Numbered from the stretch's first letter, positions 18,494-27,569 are shown. The stretch is 37,130 nucleotides of DNA from Candidatus Limivicinus sp. (GCA_029264685.1 JARHZW010000086.1:1-37130), one strand, 5' to 3'. A program made the numbers and translations. Notes: generated from the sequence alone by a model not told the origin.

Positions 18494-18598
18494 TTGTGCT
18501 TTATTATATCATCACCTTTTTAAAATTTAAAGACGCAAGTCTTAATAAAAAAAATTCAGTTATTTTATGCACTATATACAAAAAAGGAGCGTTTTTTT

Positions 18599-19303
18599 GT
18601 GAATAAATTGTCAGAACTTGGTTCAAATGCTGCAAGCGAAACTGTTTTAGATTATGTTGAAAATGCAATTATCAGTGGAAAACTGCGAAAAGGAGATAAG
18701 CTTCCTACAGAAAGAAGCATGGCAGAAAGCCTTAATGTAAGTCGTTCTTCCGTCCGTGAAGCAATAAAGGCTCTTGAAACCATGGGAATAATAAGCTCCA
18801 TACAAGGCAGCGGGAATTATATTGCAAGGTCACTTGAAAATTCAGTAGATCGTGCTGTATGTGCTCTTTTTGCCCTAAACGACGGAACTTTGGCAAACAT
18901 CCTCCAGCTGCGTATAATTTTGGAGGCTGAGGCCTGCCGGGAGGCGATAAAATATGCTTCAGATGAACGGCTGAATGAGCTTAAAGAATTGGTAGATTAT
19001 GATTATGACAATTTTTCTCTTGACTATCTTGATCAGCATGACAGAGAATTTCATTTTGCCATTGTGTCTCTGTGCAAAAACACCTTGATAAAATATCTGT
19101 ATAACACCCTTGTATACCTAATGGATATTTACAGAAAAAAAGTATTGCAGGCCACACTGGATAAAAATGAAAACCATTTGACTAAGGCAGGCCATATTAT
19201 GATTTTAAATGCGCTTATCAATCGAGACCCTATTGCCGCCGAAGGCGCAATAAGGGCTCATTTGAGTCTAACGGAGGATTATCAGGATTTGCTTTCTGAA
19301 TAA
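18599..19303 (+). CDS. GntR-family transcriptional regulator, FadR subfamily
   Basis: KGDKLPTERSMAESLNVSRSSVREAIKALETMGIISSIQGSGNYI wHTH plus FCD-like C-terminal domain; GTG start with GGAG. Confidence 0.92.
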   Translation: MNKLSELGSNAASETVLDYVENAIISGKLRKGDKLPTERSMAESLNVSRSSVREAIKALETMGIISSIQGSGNYIARSLENSVDRAVCALFALNDGTLANILQLRIILEAEACREAIKYASDERLNELKELVDYDYDNFSLDYLDQHDREFHFAIVSLCKNTLIKYLYNTLVYLMDIYRKKVLQATLDKNENHLTKAGHIMILNALINRDPIAAEGAIRAHLSLTEDYQDLLSE

Positions 19304-19306
19304 AAT

Positions 19307-19340
19307 AAAGGCACGGATTTCACAATAATCCATGCCTTTT
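19307..19340 (+). terminator. Rho-independent terminator after the fadR-like gene
   Basis: AAAGGCACGGATT-loop-AATCCATGCCTTTT, one mismatch. Confidence 0.75.
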
Positions 19341-19432
19341 ATAATATTCACAGGATGTTAATTGACTGTTTGTTTCAAAAGCGCTACACTTATAGCCGTT
19401 TTAAGATTATTTTAAAATCGGAGGATAAAAAT

Positions 19433-20044
19433 TTGAAAAAGTTTATTTGCATCATCAGTGTCTTTTGCCTGCTTCTGGTTGTGGCAGGCTGCGGCAGCAA
19501 GCCTGCCGACAATTCCAACGGCGCTGAAACACCCGCTGACCAGACAAATGGTGAGCCTGAAATCGCAGTAATCACCGTAAAGGATTTCGGCACAATCGAG
19601 GTTCAGCTTGACAGAAGTGCTGCTCCCGAAACTGTAGAAAACTTTGTAAATTTAGTCAATGACGGGTTCTATAACGGGTTAACATTCCACAGAATAATAA
19701 GCGGCTTTATGATTCAGGGCGGTGATCCTCTGGGTAACGGAACGGGCGGTTCCGACACTACGATTAAGGGCGAATTTTCTCAAAACGGCATTGACAATCC
19801 CATAAAGCACGCCCGTGGCACTATTTCCATGGCTCGTGCCGCAGATCCTGACAGTGCAAGCTCCCAGTTCTTTATTGTACACAAGGACAGCAGTTTTCTG
19901 GACGGCGCATACGCCGCTTTCGGTCATGTGACCGAGGGAATGGATGTTGTGGATGCAATATGTGAAAAAGTAAGTGTTGATGACGGAAACGGCTCTGTTT
20001 CCCCCGAAAACCAGCCCATTATTGAGTCTATTGTCATGAAATGA
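19433..20044 (+). CDS. Cyclophilin-type peptidyl-prolyl cis-trans isomerase lipoprotein
   Basis: Lipobox VVAGCGS; FHRIISGFMIQGGDPLGNGTGG, ARAADPDSASSQFFI. TTG start at 19433 with GGAGG upstream. Confidence 0.93.
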   Translation: MKKFICIISVFCLLLVVAGCGSKPADNSNGAETPADQTNGEPEIAVITVKDFGTIEVQLDRSAAPETVENFVNLVNDGFYNGLTFHRIISGFMIQGGDPLGNGTGGSDTTIKGEFSQNGIDNPIKHARGTISMARAADPDSASSQFFIVHKDSSFLDGAYAAFGHVTEGMDVVDAICEKVSVDDGNGSVSPENQPIIESIVMK

Positions 20045-20361
20045 ACATAATTTAACTTATGCATTTTTCATAACTGTTGGAAACTGCAATTTTAAATTTA
20101 TGCAGTCTACTATCAGTCAAAACGATAAGATAATTATGCCTCTATCAATGCAGGCGAATTGTTAGTAATGCCACACTGTTTATAACGACTGTGCGTGGAT
20201 CCTATTTGAATAACTCATTTTGTTTGCATCTGATTTTCACAGTTAATTTATGAATTATGAATTTTGAATAAATCCTCCTTTTCTTTAATGCAGTCTATAA
20301 AGCTGCGTCAAGAAGTAAAAGGAGATTTTTAAAAGTAAAGCTTTTTCCGACAGTCAGAATA

Positions 20362-20510
20362 AGCATTAAAAACAGCACACCTTTCGGTGTGCTGTTTTTG
20401 GCGGAGAGCAAGGGATTCGACCTCCTCTGCGGAGGAGGCCAGGTCGCGGCTCTGGACTGCCACCGGCAGTCCATTCACTACCGCTCCCGTTCGAATCTAT
20501 TTTTAATGCT
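20362..20510. repeat. ~149-bp element bounded by an 11-bp inverted repeat, carrying a duplicated tRNA-Ser 3' end plus terminator hairpin
   Basis: Terminal AGCATTAAAAA (20362-20372) / TTTTTAATGCT (20500-20510). Internal TGGCGGAGAGCAAGGGATTCGA is identical to the 3' end of the adjacent tRNA-Ser, and the AACAGCACACC-TTTC-GGTGTGCTGTT hairpin is repeated at 20516-20541. Confidence 0.7.
20371..20399. terminator. Terminator-like hairpin, copy A
   Basis: AACAGCACACC-TTTC-GGTGTGCTGTTTTT. Confidence 0.7.
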
Positions 20511-20515
20511 AAAAA

Positions 20516-20541
20516 AACAGCACACCTTTCGGTGTGCTGTT
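20516..20541 (-). terminator. Terminator-like hairpin downstream of tRNA-Ser, copy B
   Basis: Same hairpin as copy A, followed on the minus strand by a T-tract (TTTTTTTAGC). Confidence 0.8.
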
Positions 20542-20543
20542 AA

Positions 20544-20632
20544 TGGCGGAGAGCAAGGGATTCGAACCCCTGTGGGCTTGCGCCCTAACGGTTTTCAAGA
20601 CCGCCCCGTTATGACCACTTCGGTAGCTCTCC
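20544..20632 (-). tRNA. tRNA-Ser(TGA)
   Basis: Minus strand GGAGAGCTACCGAAGTGGTCATAACGGGGCGGTCTTGAAAACCGTTAGGGCGCAAGCCCACAGGGGTTCGAATCCCTTGCTCTCCGCCA; long variable arm, anticodon TGA, encoded CCA. Confidence 0.97.
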
Positions 20633-20674
20633 ATACTGCGTTTTTATATTATACTTAATAATCAGCGGTTTGTC

Positions 20675-20708
20675 AATCCCCGAAGGCAATTCTTTGCCTT
20701 CGGGGATT
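20675..20708 (-). terminator. Strong hairpin downstream of the pfkB-like gene
   Basis: AATCCCCGAAGGCAA-TTCT-TTGCCTTCGGGGATT; weak U-tract. Confidence 0.7.
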
Positions 20709-20714
20709 AAAAAA

Positions 20715-21647
20715 TCACTCTTCAACTTCAATATCAATTCCCAATTCGCTGGGTAAAAATCTTGGGCAGACATTTTCAGAAAGGTTAAGAACAGAAGAAG
20801 CAAGCTTTGTGCCTATCTGAACCGCTTCTTTCATGCTCTTGCCATAGCTCAGACCAACGGCGGCACCGGCGCAGAAGGCGTCTCCCGCTCCTGTTGTGTC
20901 CTGAACATCGACCTTATTTGCAGGGCATATTCCCTTCTCTCCGCTCATACTTGCGTACACAGATCCTCTGCTGCCCATGGTAACGATCATAGATGGGATG
21001 CGGGCGCTCTTCACTTTCTCTGCCAGCTCGTCGCACAGTTCTTCCTGACTCATCTGTGTAAAATCCTCAAGGAACAGCATACCTGCCTCCTGCTCGTTGC
21101 ACACGAAGCAGTCTATGGACTGGAAAAAGTCTCTGCGCTGGGAAGCAATGCTCATGTTTGCAACCACTGCATAAACAGGCTTATTGTATTTTTTTGCATA
21201 CTTAAAGACCTGCTTTACAACTTCCTTATCCATGTCTATCTCAATAACAATACTGTCAGCATCGGAGAATATCTCATCACCTCTTGCCTCCAGCATTTCC
21301 AGCATAGGCTCCATATTGGGGCGTTTTGAAATAGAGGCAACAATTTCTCCGTTGTTATCGAAAATTGCCAGCCACTTTCCCATGCTGTCAGGAGCTGAAA
21401 CGATGTATCTTGTATCGACCTTATGATTATTCAGTTTATTGATGACCTCGGCTCCCTGAGTGTTATCATCAACCATGCTTACAAAGCGGGGTCTCAGCTC
21501 TATATTGGCTATATCCTCAGCCACATTGCGTCCTACACCGCCGTGAACAGTCTCCACACGGCCGGAATTTCTTCCGCTGGGAATATATTTACTGTCCGGA
21601 AAACCCTTAAAATCAACAAAAACATTTCCTACAACAACTATTGGCAT
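20715..21647 (-). CDS. PfkB-family carbohydrate/nucleoside kinase
   Basis: GGVGRNVAEDIANI and DTTGAGDAFCAGAAVGL motifs. Confidence 0.9.
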   Translation of the reverse strand: MPIVVVGNVFVDFKGFPDSKYIPSGRNSGRVETVHGGVGRNVAEDIANIELRPRFVSMVDDNTQGAEVINKLNNHKVDTRYIVSAPDSMGKWLAIFDNNGEIVASISKRPNMEPMLEMLEARGDEIFSDADSIVIEIDMDKEVVKQVFKYAKKYNKPVYAVVANMSIASQRRDFFQSIDCFVCNEQEAGMLFLEDFTQMSQEELCDELAEKVKSARIPSMIVTMGSRGSVYASMSGEKGICPANKVDVQDTTGAGDAFCAGAAVGLSYGKSMKEAVQIGTKLASSVLNLSENVCPRFLPSELGIDIEVEE

Positions 21648-21653
21648 ATCTCT

Positions 21654-23021
21654 TCACCTTTCCATTTCTGCTCTTTTAAAAGCGTGCAGCCAATCGGCTT
21701 TTATGTAATATATAATTAAAAATATTGTACTGAGGCACCATGTGAGAGGATATACCCAATTAACAACATTTATAGAGTGGAAAACAGGTACCATTATCTT
21801 AATAAAGCACACTCTGATAACGCACCAGAAACTAAGCATTGCTATCATTGGCACAACCGCCTTTCCTGCACCACGGAGTACGGCAGAAAAGCCGTGGGTA
21901 GCAGCCAGCAGGCAGAAAAACAGGGAGCATATTCTCGCTTTATCAACGCCGAATTGTATTGCCTCCGGCTCAGATGTAAAGGCCGATATAAGGTAAGGTG
22001 CCAGCAGAAAAATTGCAATTCCTATAAGCTCGGATATTAACAGCGTGCAGATTATACCGAACTTTGCCCCTTTTCTGGCCCTGTCATATTCTTTTGCGCC
22101 TAAATTCTGACCTACAAAAGTTGTGAGAGCTATGTTGAAGCTGGTAATGGGCAGGAATGCAAAGCCTTCAATTTTGCTGTACGCACCACAGCCGGATACC
22201 GCCATTTTACCGAACGAGTTAATATTTGACTGAACAACCACATTAGCAATAGCAATCACCGAGTTTTGAAGGCCGGAGGGCAGACCGTATTTTATAATAA
22301 GCTTCAGCATTGCCTTGTTGAAGCCTATTTTTTTTACGGAAATTCTGTAATCCTCTTTTGTGGTCATCAGTCTTCCCAAGCATAGAAAAACGCTTACAAA
22401 CTGAGAAATTACCGTTGCAAGAGCCGCACCGCCTACGCCGGTTTTGAAAACACCTATAAACAGCAGGTCAAGAAGTATATTCAGCAGAGATGAAACCACC
22501 AGATAAATAAGCGGGTGTCTGCTGTCTCCCACTGCCTGCATTATACTTCTCAGCACATTATACATCACAAGGCTGAGACTTCCGGCAAAGTATATCCTGA
22601 TATAATCCACCGACAGATCCATAACTCCCTCGGGAGTACCCATCAAACGGAGAATTGCAGGGGTCAGGGTTGTTCCGACCAGAGTTAAAAGCACGCTTAC
22701 CACCAGATTAAACGCTATATTGGTATGGATGGCAAGCTGCATTTTTTCGCTTTCTTTTGCGCCGAAATATCGGGAAATGACCACACCGGCGCCAACCGCA
22801 ATTCCCTCGAAGAAGCTTATCATCAGGAAAATCAGCGTGCCGGTGGCACTGACTGCTGCCAGTGCATCATTGCCCAAAAGTCTACCCACAATCAGTGCAT
22901 CTGCCGTATTATATAGTTGTTGAAACAGATTCCCGATAAACAGAGGAACTGCAAAAGAAATTATCCTTCCGCCTATTGAGCCCTCTGTCATTCTTGTTTG
23001 TGAAACACTTGTTTTTTCCAT
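21654..23021 (-). CDS. MATE-family efflux transporter
   Basis: FAVPLFIGNLFQQLYNTADALIVGRLLGNDALAAVSATG and TTFVGQNLGAKEYDRARKG. Confidence 0.94.
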   Translation of the reverse strand: MEKTSVSQTRMTEGSIGGRIISFAVPLFIGNLFQQLYNTADALIVGRLLGNDALAAVSATGTLIFLMISFFEGIAVGAGVVISRYFGAKESEKMQLAIHTNIAFNLVVSVLLTLVGTTLTPAILRLMGTPEGVMDLSVDYIRIYFAGSLSLVMYNVLRSIMQAVGDSRHPLIYLVVSSLLNILLDLLFIGVFKTGVGGAALATVISQFVSVFLCLGRLMTTKEDYRISVKKIGFNKAMLKLIIKYGLPSGLQNSVIAIANVVVQSNINSFGKMAVSGCGAYSKIEGFAFLPITSFNIALTTFVGQNLGAKEYDRARKGAKFGIICTLLISELIGIAIFLLAPYLISAFTSEPEAIQFGVDKARICSLFFCLLAATHGFSAVLRGAGKAVVPMIAMLSFWCVIRVCFIKIMVPVFHSINVVNWVYPLTWCLSTIFLIIYYIKADWLHAFKRAEMER

Positions 23022-23301
23022 TTCTGCTCACTGCGTACACTAACAAATCCGCAGCTTCATACCTGCCTTATATTTTACATAAATTTTATTTTTTTATTAT
23101 AATATTTTTAACTCTTTGCTGTCAACCAGCATAAGCACTAATATTCTTCTGTTTTAGTTGCGATTTGGCAGCATTTTTTCTATTTTCACTGTTTATTTTA
23201 CTATATGAAAAACAGCGCCTCTGTGAAAGCGCCGCAAAAGCACCTGTCAGAAGCACTGTTTTATTACTTGTTTACTTAAAGATATATCCACATTTGCATT
23301 G

Positions 23302-23904
23302 TCAAGCTCCCGAAGAGGAAATATCTTCCATTCTTACCGGCTCCGCTCCCAAGACCTCCGCATCTTGAATTTCGTGGCTTATAATAAGCACGGGCTTTCC
23401 CGCCGTGTATTTTTTCACCGCATTCAGGCAAATCCTTCTGCTATCCGCATCAAGGCCCTGAAAAGGTTCGTCCATTAGTACAAACTGTGACGAAAATATA
23501 AGGCACCTTGCCAGAGCCGTTCTGCGCCGCATCCCACCGGAAAGCTCCTCCGGATATTTATCCAGAACCTCTTCCTCAAGGTTCAACTCCCGCATCAGGT
23601 TTTTGGCATCCTTGCGGCTGAAGTCTTTTTTTACAAGTCTTAAATTTTTATAAACAGTTAGCTGAGGAAAAAGTCTGTCCTCCTGAAACATTACAGAAAT
23701 TCGTGTTTTATCGTCAACACCGAAAATTTCACCGGAATCCGGCTTTATAAAATTCAAAATCAATTTCAGCAATGTAGTTTTCCCTATTCCGGACCTTCCC
23801 AGCAGCACAACGGGCTTTCCGCTTTCTACAGTGAGATTCAGGTTTTTTATGATCTGTTCCTCACCGTAGGAAAAACAAATATCCTTCAGTTGAAGCTTAT
23901 CCAT
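23302..23904 (-). CDS. ABC transporter ATP-binding protein (sulfonate/nitrate/taurine type)
   Basis: GRSGIGKTT, LSGGMRRRTALARCL, FVLMDEPFQGLD; start at MDKLQLKD. Confidence 0.88.
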   Translation of the reverse strand: MDKLQLKDICFSYGEEQIIKNLNLTVESGKPVVLLGRSGIGKTTLLKLILNFIKPDSGEIFGVDDKTRISVMFQEDRLFPQLTVYKNLRLVKKDFSRKDAKNLMRELNLEEEVLDKYPEELSGGMRRRTALARCLIFSSQFVLMDEPFQGLDADSRRICLNAVKKYTAGKPVLIISHEIQDAEVLGAEPVRMEDISSSGA

Positions 23905-24664
23905 TTTCACCGCCCCATTTTCCGACTGCTTTTCTGATAACAGCACTGAAAAGTTTTTCTATGGTCACAGACAGGATAACAACTACCGCCGTCCACGCAA
24001 AAAGCTCGTCAGTTTCAAGGTATACCTTTGCATTGTAAAGCTGGCTGCCTATAGAGTGTTTAGGAATTGCAATGACTTCTCCCGCAATTCCGGATTTCCA
24101 CGCAAAGCCAAGGGCAATCCTGCTTGCCGAAAGCAGGTGAGGCATGACAGCAGGCAGATACACTGCCTCCGCTGTCTGGAGTTTTGAAAGTCTGAATGTT
24201 TTAGCAGCTTCCAAAAGCTTAATGTCTGCGCATGAAATTCCTGTATAAACCCCATTCCAAACCATAGGAAGAACCATAATAAAAGATATAAATGTGCTCA
24301 GTCTCCTTCCGCTTATCCACACAAGCGCTAAAATAACAAACGAAGCCACCGGCGTGGCCTTTATTATGCTCATAGGCAGCTGTAAAATTTTATACATAAG
24401 CTCCCAGCGTGCACTAAGCACTGCCAGTACTATTCCAAAAATAAGCCCAAGCACAAAGCCTGCCATTATCCGCCCAAAGGAACTGCCCACAGTTAGCCAG
24501 AATTCCTTCTCACGAACAAAATCCGTCAGCTTTTTCAGCACCGCAAAGGGAGAGGCCAGAAGCAGGTCTCTCCCTACAGCGTAATAAGCCAACTGCCAGA
24601 GGCAAAGCCAAAACAACCCCACCCCCAGAAAGCCAAGCAGTTTTTTTGCCGTTTTATTTTGCAT
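23897..24664 (-). CDS. ABC transporter permease (SsuC/TauC-like)
   Basis: Binding-protein-dependent permease; SSFGRIMAGFVLGLIFGIVLAVL, GFAWKSGIAGEVIAIPKHSIG. Confidence 0.88.
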   Translation of the reverse strand: MQNKTAKKLLGFLGVGLFWLCLWQLAYYAVGRDLLLASPFAVLKKLTDFVREKEFWLTVGSSFGRIMAGFVLGLIFGIVLAVLSARWELMYKILQLPMSIIKATPVASFVILALVWISGRRLSTFISFIMVLPMVWNGVYTGISCADIKLLEAAKTFRLSKLQTAEAVYLPAVMPHLLSASRIALGFAWKSGIAGEVIAIPKHSIGSQLYNAKVYLETDELFAWTAVVVILSVTIEKLFSAVIRKAVGKWGGENG

Positions 24665-25688
24665 TATAATAAAAATCTTCCTGCGGAAGCTTGCCGCCTA
24701 CTGATGCGGGATTAGCTTCAAAAAGGATATTAAGGAATTGACCTGCGACATTCTTCATTTCGTCTCCGGCAATAAACACAATACTGCACTTTGGTATAGC
24801 CTTTTCGGCAATTGGTGCGGCAGGAATAACCCCGTATTTAACTGCAAGTTCAGCAGCCTGCGGCAATGTCTCCTCAGAATTTGCAAAATTTACAGATTCC
24901 TCATAAGCTTTCAGAAAGCGCTCAACAGCCTCCGGATTTTCCTCCGCAAATTTTTTCTGAACCAACACACAGCCCATAGTTATTGCGCTGTTCTCGCCCA
25001 GCTTTTCCCATTCCTCGTTGAAGTCAAATGCAATGCGAAGCTTATCATTTTTTGCCATTGCTGCTGTTACAAAGGGCTGAGGCAGAACCGCAATTCCCTC
25101 ACCTTCCGCAAGCAGTGCCGCCGCCTCGGCGGCTTCGGCCTTATATTCTATGCTGAGGTCTTTTTCAGGGTCAAGTCCGTTTTTTGTGAGCAGGTATTTA
25201 AGGGCGTATTCCGGAGTTGCCCCCTGTCCCACGCAATACAGGGTTTTACCTTTCAGGTCGGCTACGGAATTCACAGTTTCACCGTTTTCAACACAATAAA
25301 GGACTCCAAGTGTGTTTAAAGCTAAAATTTGAACTTCCCCCTCAGTTTTATTGTAAAGAACTGAGGCAACATTTGTAGGAACTGCTGCAATATCAAATTC
25401 GCCTTTTATTATGCTTCCCAGAATTTCATCAGGAGAACCGGCAAGAGTAAAGCTGTAGTTATCAGAGCCTTGTCCTTTCTCTGCCAAATCCATAATTCTT
25501 AAAGCACCAAGAGCAGTCGGTCCCTTTAAAACAGCAATTTTTATATCTGTTTTATCTGCTGCGTCTGCAGCAGGTACTCCGACGGTATTCTCCGGTGTGG
25601 CAGAGGGTTCTGGTGCTTCAGCAGTACCACAGGCGGCAAAGGCAAAAACCAATGCCAAACTAAGCAACAACGATAGAAATTTTTTCAT
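24654..25688 (-). CDS. ABC transporter substrate-binding lipoprotein (NMT1/SsuA/TauA-like)
   Basis: Lipobox AFAACGT; KIAVLKGPTALGALRI..GEFDIAAVPTNVASVLYNKT. Confidence 0.87.
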   Translation of the reverse strand: MKKFLSLLLSLALVFAFAACGTAEAPEPSATPENTVGVPAADAADKTDIKIAVLKGPTALGALRIMDLAEKGQGSDNYSFTLAGSPDEILGSIIKGEFDIAAVPTNVASVLYNKTEGEVQILALNTLGVLYCVENGETVNSVADLKGKTLYCVGQGATPEYALKYLLTKNGLDPEKDLSIEYKAEAAEAAALLAEGEGIAVLPQPFVTAAMAKNDKLRIAFDFNEEWEKLGENSAITMGCVLVQKKFAEENPEAVERFLKAYEESVNFANSEETLPQAAELAVKYGVIPAAPIAEKAIPKCSIVFIAGDEMKNVAGQFLNILFEANPASVGGKLPQEDFYYNAK

Positions 25689-26344
25689 AATATATCCTCC
25701 TGTTTATATCGGCTGCAGATTTGGATTTCCGCTCCGTTTTTTATTATTTTCCCTGCATTTTGAAGCTCATTGAGAGCCCTGTAAAGACTGGCCCTGCCAA
25801 CGCTCAGAGCTCTGGCAAGAGCGGCATACCCCATTGTAATTTTAACCGTACCGCCGCTGTCGCTATGGGAGAGCAGCCAGTGCCAAACCGCATTTTCGAT
25901 GTTAGGGCTGGTGTAGGAATCAATTTTTTGGTTCAGAAACTGAATTCTGTCAGACAAAAAGCTAATATAGCTAATAGCAGTCCGTGGATATTTTAAGAAC
26001 AGTTCTCTGAGTTCCGCATCAGATATGAACATAACCACCGTCTGTTTTTTAGCTACAACGCTGGTAACATATTCATCTGTCGGCGAAAACAATGCCGCAG
26101 CACCAAAACAGCTCCCCGGCTTTAGAATATTAAGCAAAGCACCGCTCTCATTATATACTGCCGCCTCTCCCTCTATAATGAGTCCGAGAGACTTTATAAA
26201 AATGTGCTGAGTATAAATGGGCTCTGCCTTTTCATAGCTTTTTACGCAGAATGACTCCGCAAGATTTTCAATCTCATTTTCCGGAAGTTCTGCAAACAAA
26301 AAGAACTTCAAAAGGATATTTTTATAGCTTTCCTCAAGTTTCAT
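25685..26344 (-). CDS. Crp/Fnr-family transcriptional regulator
   Basis: cNMP-binding-like fold (PGSCFGAAALFSPTDEY) and C-terminal HTH (ALARALSVGRASLYRALNELQNAGKI). Confidence 0.88.
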   Translation of the reverse strand: MKLEESYKNILLKFFLFAELPENEIENLAESFCVKSYEKAEPIYTQHIFIKSLGLIIEGEAAVYNESGALLNILKPGSCFGAAALFSPTDEYVTSVVAKKQTVVMFISDAELRELFLKYPRTAISYISFLSDRIQFLNQKIDSYTSPNIENAVWHWLLSHSDSGGTVKITMGYAALARALSVGRASLYRALNELQNAGKIIKNGAEIQICSRYKQEDIL

Positions 26345-26546
26345 GCCACCCCACCTGTCTCATTTGATACATTTTTCTTAATTTTATTACATAGTTTCAT
26401 TTTTGTCAATCCGAGCTTTCACCAAAAATTGCCCTTTTACGCAATGTGAACAGCTGTATTTTTGTATATTTCATTTATACTTTTCCTCATAATTTCAGGC
26501 GCCTTTTTCATATACATTGAGTACGAGAGTATGGGGAGTGGTTTAT

Positions 26547-26795
26547 GTGCGTACAAATATCGAAGAACGCGCCTGTGAGGTAGCCGTATACCTGATTGAA
26601 AACAAAGCGACCGTCCGTTCTGCAGCCTCACGGTTTGGAATATCCAAGTCCACTGTACATAAGGATCTGACGGAAAGACTGCCTCGAATAAATCCGGGCC
26701 TTTACAGGCAGGTCAGAAAGCTGTTGGATATAAACAAGGCAGAGCGTCACATTAGGGGCGGTCTTGCCACAAGGCGAAAATACAAAGGTGAGTAA
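26547..26795 (+). CDS. spoIIID: Sporulation transcriptional regulator SpoIIID
   Basis: ERACEVAVYLIENKATVRSAASRFGISKSTVHKDLTERLPRINPGLYRQVRKLLDINKAERHIRGGLATRRKY; GTG start with GGAG. Confidence 0.95.
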   Translation: MRTNIEERACEVAVYLIENKATVRSAASRFGISKSTVHKDLTERLPRINPGLYRQVRKLLDINKAERHIRGGLATRRKYKGE

Positions 26796-26803
26796 AATAA
26801 GCA

Positions 26804-26833
26804 ATGAGCAGGTTTCAGCCGAAACCTGCTCAT
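26804..26833 (+). terminator. Hairpin after spoIIID
   Basis: ATGAGCAGGTTTC-AGCC-GAAACCTGCTCAT, perfect 13-bp stem, no strong T-tract. Confidence 0.6.
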
Positions 26834-26984
26834 GTGCAGACTAATATGTAAACAGTTCAATTTGAAAGCTGTATGTACGGAAAGCTTCTATATTACTATT
26901 CATAAGCCTTGTTGCAAATTTATTTATACAGCAGCTTATGGATACGGCAACGAAATCCTCAGCAGAATACTATGCGGAATACTG

Positions 26985-27013
26985 AAAAAGGGTGCGTCAA
27001 AAACGCACCCTTT
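26985..27013 (-). terminator. Rho-independent terminator of OFOR operon 2
   Basis: Minus strand GGGTGCGTTTTTGACGCACCCTTTTT. Confidence 0.85.
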
Positions 27014-27032
27014 AAACTGTTTGAACAATATC

Positions 27033-27569
27033 TTACTTTGCAGCTTCGATACCGGCAAGGAAAGCAGCCTTGTTGCCTTCAAAGAATTTCATCTTTCTCT
27101 CGCCAAGCTCAAGGCGAATAGCCTCGAACATTTTCTCATTGTCAACGATATTCATCTTTGCCATGAGAGAACCAAGAATTGCAACGTTTGCACCCTTGGG
27201 GTTATTTACGCTGTCAGCGATAGCGTTAGCATCGCAGTAAACCACTGTAATGTCGTCACGCTCAACCTTACGGTCAATAATGGAGCTGTTAACAACCAGA
27301 ACTCCGCCGGGCTTTACTCTGTTCTCGAACTTGAGGAGAGAAGGCAGGTTCATTGCAACGATTGCATCGGCCTTGTCGACCATGGGAGAACCAACCTCGT
27401 GATCACTGACGATAACGGAGCAGTTGGCTGTACCTCCACGCATTTCAGGGCCGTAGGAAGGAAGCCAGGAAACGTGCTTGCCGTCCAGCATGCAGGCCAT
27501 AGCCAAGAACTTACCTATAAGCAGCATACCCTGACCGCCGAAGCCGGCGAAAACAAAATCTTTTTTCAT
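27033..27569 (-). CDS. 2-oxoacid:ferredoxin oxidoreductase gamma subunit (copy 2)
   Basis: FAGFGGQGMLLIGKFLAMA..LPSYGPEMRGGTANC. Confidence 0.93.
   Translation of the reverse strand: MKKDFVFAGFGGQGMLLIGKFLAMACMLDGKHVSWLPSYGPEMRGGTANCSVIVSDHEVGSPMVDKADAIVAMNLPSLLKFENRVKPGGVLVVNSSIIDRKVERDDITVVYCDANAIADSVNNPKGANVAILGSLMAKMNIVDNEKMFEAIRLELGERKMKFFEGNKAAFLAGIEAAK

Noticed and set aside
20389-20658. 89-aa ORF (MLFLAESKGFDLL...GEQGIRTPVGLRPNGFQ...)
   Set aside because: Antisense translation of tRNA-Ser and its duplicated element; a typical spurious tRNA-derived ORF.
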